This document shows positions 59,615 through 64,000 of a DNA stretch of 64,000 nt, piece by piece (within the stretch, counting starts at the first letter, position 1; every line of letters begins with the position of its first letter). The stretch comes from an uncultured Rhodocyclaceae bacterium. Its GTDB lineage: Bacteria > Pseudomonadota > Gammaproteobacteria > Burkholderiales > Rhodocyclaceae. The notes under the pieces were generated by a model that saw only the letters and a list, made by a program, of their open reading frames with translations, was not told the origin of the DNA and made no database searches. The translations under genes and the position numbers were made by a program. Where the stretch lies: the NCBI GenBank assembly GCA_934271525.1, contig CAKQRL010000007.1, positions 1-64,000 on the forward strand. Reading direction: 5' to 3'.

Positions 59615-61127
59615 TGCTAGCTTCTCCCCAAAATTTTTTAAGCGCCGCTTCGGCTGCGCTTTTGTCCAAAAATGGATGTTTCACGCCTTTGATTTCTTGG
59701 TAAGTTTCATGACCTTTGCCGGCAATTAAAATCACATCTTCTTTTGCCGCCTTTTGAATGGCGTAATCAATGGCGTATTGCCGATCGGGCAAAAGCGTAA
59801 AATCGCCTTCAATGCCCGCCACAATTTCTAAGGCAATTTGCACTGGTTCTTCATCGCGTGGATTATCGCTGGTTACCAAAACGCGCTCGGCATATTGGCT
59901 GGCAATTTTGCCCATCACCGGGCGTTTGCCTTTGTCGCGATTGCCGCCGCAACCAAAAACCACCCACAATTTGCCCTGCCGCGCTTCTTTTAAAGGAATA
60001 AGCGACTTCAACGCGTTTTCCAAAGCGTCCGGCGTGTGGGCAAAATCCACCAACACAAGCGGCGCATTGTCCATTAAAACGCGTTCCAAACGCCCGGGCG
60101 GCGCACTAAGGCTTTTGATTTTTTCAGCAATATCAACAGGTTTTACACCCGCTTCCCACAACACTGCCGCCACAGCCAAAAGGTTATAAACATTGTGGCG
60201 ACCAAGCAAAAGCGTTTCCACAAAAAGCCGTGCGCTAGGCAAAACCAAATCAAAACGCTGGCGCGCCGTTTGCGCATCCAACACCACGTTTTCTGCCCAA
60301 ATTTGTTTTTCTATTGATTTGGAATTTTCATCTTGAATGCCATAGCGCAAAATGCGGCAAGCGCTGGTGTTTTGGGCAATTTCAACGCCAAAAGCATCAT
60401 CCACATTGATGATGGCGCAACGCAATTTTTCCCAAGTGAAAAGGCGCATTTTGGAAGCGGCGTAGTTTTGCATATTGCCGTGGTAATCCAAATGATCCCG
60501 CGTTAAATTCGTAAAAATTGCCGTATCAATGCGCATGCCATTTAAGCGCCCTTCTTCAATGCCAATGGAACTGGCTTCCAAGGCAACAGCGGCAACATTT
60601 TCTTTAACAAAATCGGCGAGCAAATTTTCCAAATCGGGCGCTTCGGGCGTAGTTAAACCCGTTTCTTTTAAAGCACGCGAATTGCCGGCGCCAAGCGTGC
60701 CGATAACCGCACAAGTTTTGGGAAACAAGGCACCCAAGGCTTGCGAAATGGTGGTTTTGCCGTTGGTGCCGGTGATGGCAATGATTTGCAGTTTTTCGCT
60801 GGGATATCCCAAAACGTTTTGCGCCAAAAAACCTGCCAAATCACGCAAGCGTTCGGCTTTAACCAATGGCACACGCAAATTTTCCACGGTAGATGTGAAA
60901 TTTTTTTCAAATTCGTCATTTTCGCTTTGCCACAAAATAGCCACAGCGCCTTTTTTAACAGCTTGCAGAACAAATTGCCTACGGTCAGAAATGGAATCTT
61001 TAAACGCCAAAAAGAGATCGCCTTTTTTCACGCGGCGGCTATCAATAGAGACGCCTGTTGGATGAATATTGCGTTTGCGCAAAGCAAGCACGATATTTTG
61101 CGCATAACGGTTGAATTTTTTCATCAT
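59607..61127 (-). CDS. murE: UDP-MurNAc-tripeptide synthetase MurE (meso-DAP adding)
   Basis: A 506-residue Mur ligase. VSIDSRRVKKGDLFLA is the N-terminal motif, TGTNGKTT (118-125) the ATP loop, and DNPR (421-424) the signature for meso-diaminopimelate, so the wall is DAP-type. A repeat copy encodes EKNFTSTVENLRVP (about 74-87) in an N-terminal-domain loop. ATGATG at the start overlaps the ftsI stop. Confidence 0.96.
   Translation of the reverse strand: MMKKFNRYAQNIVLALRKRNIHPTGVSIDSRRVKKGDLFLAFKDSISDRRQFVLQAVKKGAVAILWQSENDEFEKNFTSTVENLRVPLVKAERLRDLAGFLAQNVLGYPSEKLQIIAITGTNGKTTISQALGALFPKTCAVIGTLGAGNSRALKETGLTTPEAPDLENLLADFVKENVAAVALEASSIGIEEGRLNGMRIDTAIFTNLTRDHLDYHGNMQNYAASKMRLFTWEKLRCAIINVDDAFGVEIAQNTSACRILRYGIQDENSKSIEKQIWAENVVLDAQTARQRFDLVLPSARLFVETLLLGRHNVYNLLAVAAVLWEAGVKPVDIAEKIKSLSAPPGRLERVLMDNAPLVLVDFAHTPDALENALKSLIPLKEARQGKLWVVFGCGGNRDKGKRPVMGKIASQYAERVLVTSDNPRDEEPVQIALEIVAGIEGDFTLLPDRQYAIDYAIQKAAKEDVILIAGKGHETYQEIKGVKHPFLDKSAAEAALKKFWGEASNE
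60878..60911 (-). repeat. Repeat unit inside murE
   Basis: The variant core TCCACGGTAGAT (60883-60894) is followed by GTGAAATTTTTTTCAAA. The coding strand gives FEKNFTSTVEN, matching the MurD and Ddl insert peptides despite two core mismatches. Confidence 0.83.
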
Positions 61128-62851
61128 ATTTCGCCCCGCATATCTTCCAGTTTATCGGGCGGCACGCCCAAGTAATTGAGCGCCATTTGCATAATTTCAG
61201 AAAATAAAGGTGCTGCAACCAAGCCGCCGTAAAAACCGTTTTCAGACGGCTCATCAATCATCACGGCAACCACCAAGCGTGGGTTTGATAAAGGCGCAAT
61301 GCCAACAAAAGAAGCCACGTATTTTTTAACATAAGCGCCCGCTTCAATTTTGTTTGCCGTGCCTGTTTTGCCACCCACGTGATAACCCGGCACTTGCGCA
61401 CGAACGCCCGTGCCGCCTTTGGTCACGGCTAATTCCAACATAGCGCGCATTTCACGTGCCGTTTGGTCGGAAAAAATTGGTTGACCTTGAGAGCGCACTT
61501 CCTGCGATTTTTTTAAGGATAAAGACACCATATCGCCGTTTCTTGCAAAAACGCTATACGCGCGCGCTAATTGCAACAGGCTAACGGAAATGCCGTGGCC
61601 ATAAGACATTGTCGCTTGTTCAATGGGTTGCCAATTCTTCCAAAAACGCAGTCTACCTTTGCCTTCGCCCGGAAAACCCAAATTGGGCGGCTGACCAAAG
61701 CCAAGCGCGTTATACATTTCCCAAAGCGTTTTGGAATCTTGGCTTAAACCGATTTTTGCTGTGCCAATATTGGATGATTTTTGAATGATTTGCGCAACCG
61801 TTAATGGCCCATAAGCACGCACATCTGAAATGGTGTTTTTGCCGATTGTCAATGTGCCGCTTTTGCCGGTATCAACCGTTGTTTCATAATGGTGTGTGCC
61901 TTTATCAATTGCCAAGGCAATGGCAAAAGGTTTTAAAGTGGAGCCCGGCTCAAAGGTATCCGTCATTGCGCGGTTGCGCAAATTTTCGCGCTCGCTTTGC
62001 AAAGGATTATTCGGGTTATACGCTGGATAATTCACCATTGCCAAAATGTCGCCGTTCTGCGCGTCCAAAACCACAACACTGCCCGCTTTGGCGCGGTGTT
62101 TTAAAACGGTGTTTTTGAGATAACTAAACGCGGTGTATTGAATATTCAAATCCAAAGCCAAGGTAATATCCTTGCCATTTAAGGGTTGATGGATGGCTTT
62201 GACATCTTCAATGATGTGGCCTTTGCGGTCGCGCAACACAAAGCGTTTGCCATTGATGCCCGGCAAGTCGGCATCAAAAGCGAGTTCCACGCCTTCTAAA
62301 CCTTTTTCTTCCACGCCCGTAAAACCCACAACGTGGGAAGTAATTTCCCCTTGCGGATAAAAGCGGCGGTAAGATTGTTCTTGATGAATGCCCGGAATTT
62401 TTAAAGCGGCAATTTTTTTTGCCACTTCGGGGGATACTTGGCGATTCAAATAAACAAAGGTTTTGTCAAGTTCAATTTTTTGGTCAATCACCGCGGTTTC
62501 GGTTTTTAATAAATCGGCTAATAGTTTTTTTTGCGAATCGCTCATCTCCCGCGCATCTTGCGGAATTGCCCAAATGGCACGCATGGGAGTCGACACCGCT
62601 AAAAGTTTGGCGTTTCTATCCATTATTCTGCCGCGCATGGCAGAAATCTCAATTTCCCGCAAATAACGCGATGACCCTTTTTCCTGCAAAAAATCGCCCT
62701 GCACGGCTAACAAATAAAAACCGCGTGCAAAAAGCCCAACGAATGCGAGCCCCAAAAAAAACCACATCAAGCGCAATCGCCACAACTGCAAGTTGAGCGA
62801 CAAGCGCTTATTTTCTACATAACGATGCACGTGGCGGCGATTAACAACCAT
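61124..62851 (-). CDS. ftsI: Septal peptidoglycan transpeptidase FtsI (PBP3)
   Basis: A 575-residue class B penicillin-binding protein. One N-terminal membrane helix (about 28-50) is followed by the pedestal domain with RGRIMDRN. The transpeptidase motifs are S304-T-L-K307, S359-S-N361 and K495-T-G497. It cross-links septal wall with FtsW. The stop overlaps the murE start, and the start overlaps the ftsL stop (TAATG). Confidence 0.96.
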   Translation of the reverse strand: MVVNRRHVHRYVENKRLSLNLQLWRLRLMWFFLGLAFVGLFARGFYLLAVQGDFLQEKGSSRYLREIEISAMRGRIMDRNAKLLAVSTPMRAIWAIPQDAREMSDSQKKLLADLLKTETAVIDQKIELDKTFVYLNRQVSPEVAKKIAALKIPGIHQEQSYRRFYPQGEITSHVVGFTGVEEKGLEGVELAFDADLPGINGKRFVLRDRKGHIIEDVKAIHQPLNGKDITLALDLNIQYTAFSYLKNTVLKHRAKAGSVVVLDAQNGDILAMVNYPAYNPNNPLQSERENLRNRAMTDTFEPGSTLKPFAIALAIDKGTHHYETTVDTGKSGTLTIGKNTISDVRAYGPLTVAQIIQKSSNIGTAKIGLSQDSKTLWEMYNALGFGQPPNLGFPGEGKGRLRFWKNWQPIEQATMSYGHGISVSLLQLARAYSVFARNGDMVSLSLKKSQEVRSQGQPIFSDQTAREMRAMLELAVTKGGTGVRAQVPGYHVGGKTGTANKIEAGAYVKKYVASFVGIAPLSNPRLVVAVMIDEPSENGFYGGLVAAPLFSEIMQMALNYLGVPPDKLEDMRGEI

Positions 62852-63108
62852 TATTTTTTCCTCCCACGCAATTCGTGCGCTTCTCGCATCATCAGGCGAT
62901 CGCGGGCAATTTTTTCAATGCGCGAAGGGTTAGACCAAGTGGAATGTTCAATTTGCAACTGACCAAATTCAATGCTCAAACGGCGAATGTTGTTTTCTTC
63001 TTCATTGATGGCTTGGTAAATTTCGCGGGCGCGTTGCTGGCTTGCCACAACGCCCAAAGCGCAGGCCACCACAGCAAAGAGTAAAATTAAATTAACACGC
63101 ACCCACAC
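62851..63108 (-). CDS. ftsL: Cell division protein FtsL
   Basis: An 85-residue bitopic protein with one membrane helix (about 5-24) and a periplasmic coiled coil (REIYQAINEEENNIRRLSIEFGQLQIE). FtsL binds FtsB and FtsQ. The start is GTG at 63108; an in-frame GTG at 63102 is an alternative. Identification rests on size, topology and position between rsmH and ftsI. Confidence 0.9.
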   Translation of the reverse strand: MWVRVNLILLFAVVACALGVVASQQRAREIYQAINEEENNIRRLSIEFGQLQIEHSTWSNPSRIEKIARDRLMMREAHELRGRKK

Positions 63109-63109
63109 G

Positions 63110-63142
63110 ATTTTTCCACGGTCAACTAAAAATTATTTTTAA
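63110..63142 (-). repeat. Repeat unit between rsmH and ftsL
   Basis: The core TCCACGGTCAAC (63115-63126) is followed by TAAAAATTATTTTTAATT. It fills the 39-base gap between the two genes, oriented with transcription. Confidence 0.85.
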
Positions 63143-63147
63143 TTACC

Positions 63148-64000
63148 TCAACATTTTTCTGCCACGCGCAAAATGGCACTGCGAGAACGCGGATTGTTTA
63201 AAACCTCATCCACGCTTGCTTTGATTTTTTTGCCTATTAAGCGCAACTGGGGTTGTGGCAATTCGTGGTTAGAAAGAGGCACCAAGCTGGGAATCGCATT
63301 TTCAGGTTTGGCTAAACGGTTGAAGAAGGCTTTGACAATGCCATCTTCCAACGAATGAAAAGCAATCACAGCCAAGCGCCCGCCCTTTTTTAATAATTGA
63401 AAAGCAATCGGCAAAACCTTTTCTAATTCACGCAGCTCTTCGTTGATAAAAATTCTAATGGCTTGAAAGCTGCGCGTCGCCGCGTCTTGCCCGGGTTCAA
63501 ACTTGGGCACGCTCTGGCGGATGATTTGCGCAAGCTGCCCTGTGCGCGTAAGTGGGCGTTCGGCCCGGAAAGAAATAATCGCCTTTGCAATTTTGAAAGC
63601 AAACCGCTCTTGACCATAATTTTTTAAAACCTCCCGAATGTCGTTTAAAGAAGCACGGGCAAGCCATTGCGCAGCGGATTCGCCCGTTTCCGGGTTCATC
63701 CGCATATCCAATGGACCATCCGCTTGAAAACTAAAACCACGCTGTGCATTGTCAATTTGGGGCGATGAAACGCCCAAATCAATCAAAATGCCATCAACGT
63801 TTTTAAAACCTTGTCGTGGGGCAACTTCCCCCATTTGTGAAAATTCGGCATGAAGCGCTTTAAAACGACAATCATTGATCTCAAAAGCCGCGGCAATGGC
63901 TTCGGGGTCGCGGTCCAATGCCAACAAACGTCCTTTGTCGTTTAATTTTTCCAAAATGGCACGGCTATGCCCGCCGCGCCCAAAAGTGGCATCTATATAA
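63148..64000 (-). CDS. rsmH: 16S rRNA (cytosine-1402 N4) methyltransferase RsmH, 5' end outside the window
   Basis: At least 284 residues of a SAM-dependent methyltransferase that modifies the ribosomal P site. The frame is open to the window edge: YIDATFGRGGHSRAILEKL upstream of LLALDRDPEAIA is motif I, so the gene starts beyond 64000. DGILIDLGVSSPQID and the C-terminal VIAFHSLEDGIVK and NPRSRSAILRVAE are diagnostic. About 25 N-terminal residues are missing compared with the usual 310. It would be the first or second gene of the dcw cluster. Confidence 0.95.
   Translation of the reverse strand, partial: YIDATFGRGGHSRAILEKLNDKGRLLALDRDPEAIAAAFEINDCRFKALHAEFSQMGEVAPRQGFKNVDGILIDLGVSSPQIDNAQRGFSFQADGPLDMRMNPETGESAAQWLARASLNDIREVLKNYGQERFAFKIAKAIISFRAERPLTRTGQLAQIIRQSVPKFEPGQDAATRSFQAIRIFINEELRELEKVLPIAFQLLKKGGRLAVIAFHSLEDGIVKAFFNRLAKPENAIPSLVPLSNHELPQPQLRLIGKKIKASVDEVLNNPRSRSAILRVAEKC

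Noticed and set aside
61242..61251. Exact Neisseria DUS 10-mer (TTCAGACGGC, reverse of GCCGTCTGAA) in ftsI.
   Set aside because: It is the only copy seen in 64 kb, about what chance allows (0.1 expected), and it is ordinary codons for EPSEN. A Neisseria-type genome would have dozens here.
200..63142. A CRISPR array as explanation for the regularly recurring motif.
   Set aside because: Copies are scattered over 63 kb, on both strands, with no uniform spacers and no cas genes.
1..64000. Haemophilus-type uptake sequence AAGTGCGGT.
   Set aside because: Only near matches such as AAGTGCGGC were noticed; I saw no exact enriched copies.

Overview
The window is a gene-dense, moderately AT-rich bacterial chromosome segment that fits a betaproteobacterium best. 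The supporting features are the gene order of the division and cell-wall (dcw) cluster followed by lpxC, a periplasmic diheme cytochrome c4 beside engB, fdx-iscX, epd-pgk, GTP-type PEP carboxykinase, YceF/Maf paired with an RsmI-like methyltransferase, DUF4124 proteins and a type IV minor pilin cluster. I cannot fix order or genus. No tRNA, rRNA, CRISPR array, prophage or insertion sequence was recognised. No gap between genes exceeds 300 bases.

Layout. 1-2390: a 15-C tract, then a very AT-rich type II restriction-modification pair bracketed by two same-orientation copies of the local repeat. 2390-6505: an EEP-family phosphohydrolase, ppsR, hemB and engB (minus strand), then cytochrome c4 (plus). 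6699-16404: pckG, uvrD (minus), argB, gpmI, fdx, iscX, rluC and clsB. 16533-20745: pilE-fimT-pilV-pilW-pilX-like minor pilins. 20958-25360: sbcC/sbcD (minus). 25494-30442: epd-pgk-maf-RsmI-like-argH. 30443-32966: two accessory genes, a TM2 protein and an OafA-like acyltransferase split by a 10-G tract, each bounded by palindromic repeats. 33061-38007: aroE, an EamA transporter, rsfS, rluB and htpG. 38140-46569: a transglutaminase-like protein, a cobalamin/siderophore-type ABC importer, rppH, ppc and three DUF4124 proteins. 46801-64000: lpxC, a terminator, then the dcw cluster ftsZ-ftsA-ftsQ-ddl-murC-murG-ftsW-murD-mraY-murF-murE-ftsI-ftsL-rsmH, all on the minus strand, with rsmH running off the window.

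The outstanding feature is a dense repeat family with 12-base core GTTKACCGTGGA. I count about 52 copies by eye, roughly 43 exact. They occur as single units (core, about 5 bases, then an A/T tract) and as inverted pairs at a nearly fixed 37-39 base spacing. Copies lie between convergent, co-directional and divergent genes and also inside conserved housekeeping genes, where they are translated as LTVEN, GLPWK, VDRGK, STVN, FHGKP or FPRST depending on frame. Copies supply the apparent GTG/TTG start codons of sbcD, maf and the ABC permease and the stop codon of the ABC binding protein. The density, the A/T tracts and the nearby type IV pilin genes suggest a DNA-uptake sequence unlike the Neisseria or Haemophilus types. 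The fixed-spacing palindromes also allow a miniature palindromic element, and the two ideas are not exclusive.

Metabolically, pckG, ppc and ppsR set the PEP-pyruvate-oxaloacetate node, and epd, pgk and gpmI cover lower glycolysis/gluconeogenesis and erythrose-4-phosphate. The dcw genes make lipid II and the divisome, and lpxC starts lipid A synthesis. The poly-G acyltransferase suggests phase-variable surface decoration.
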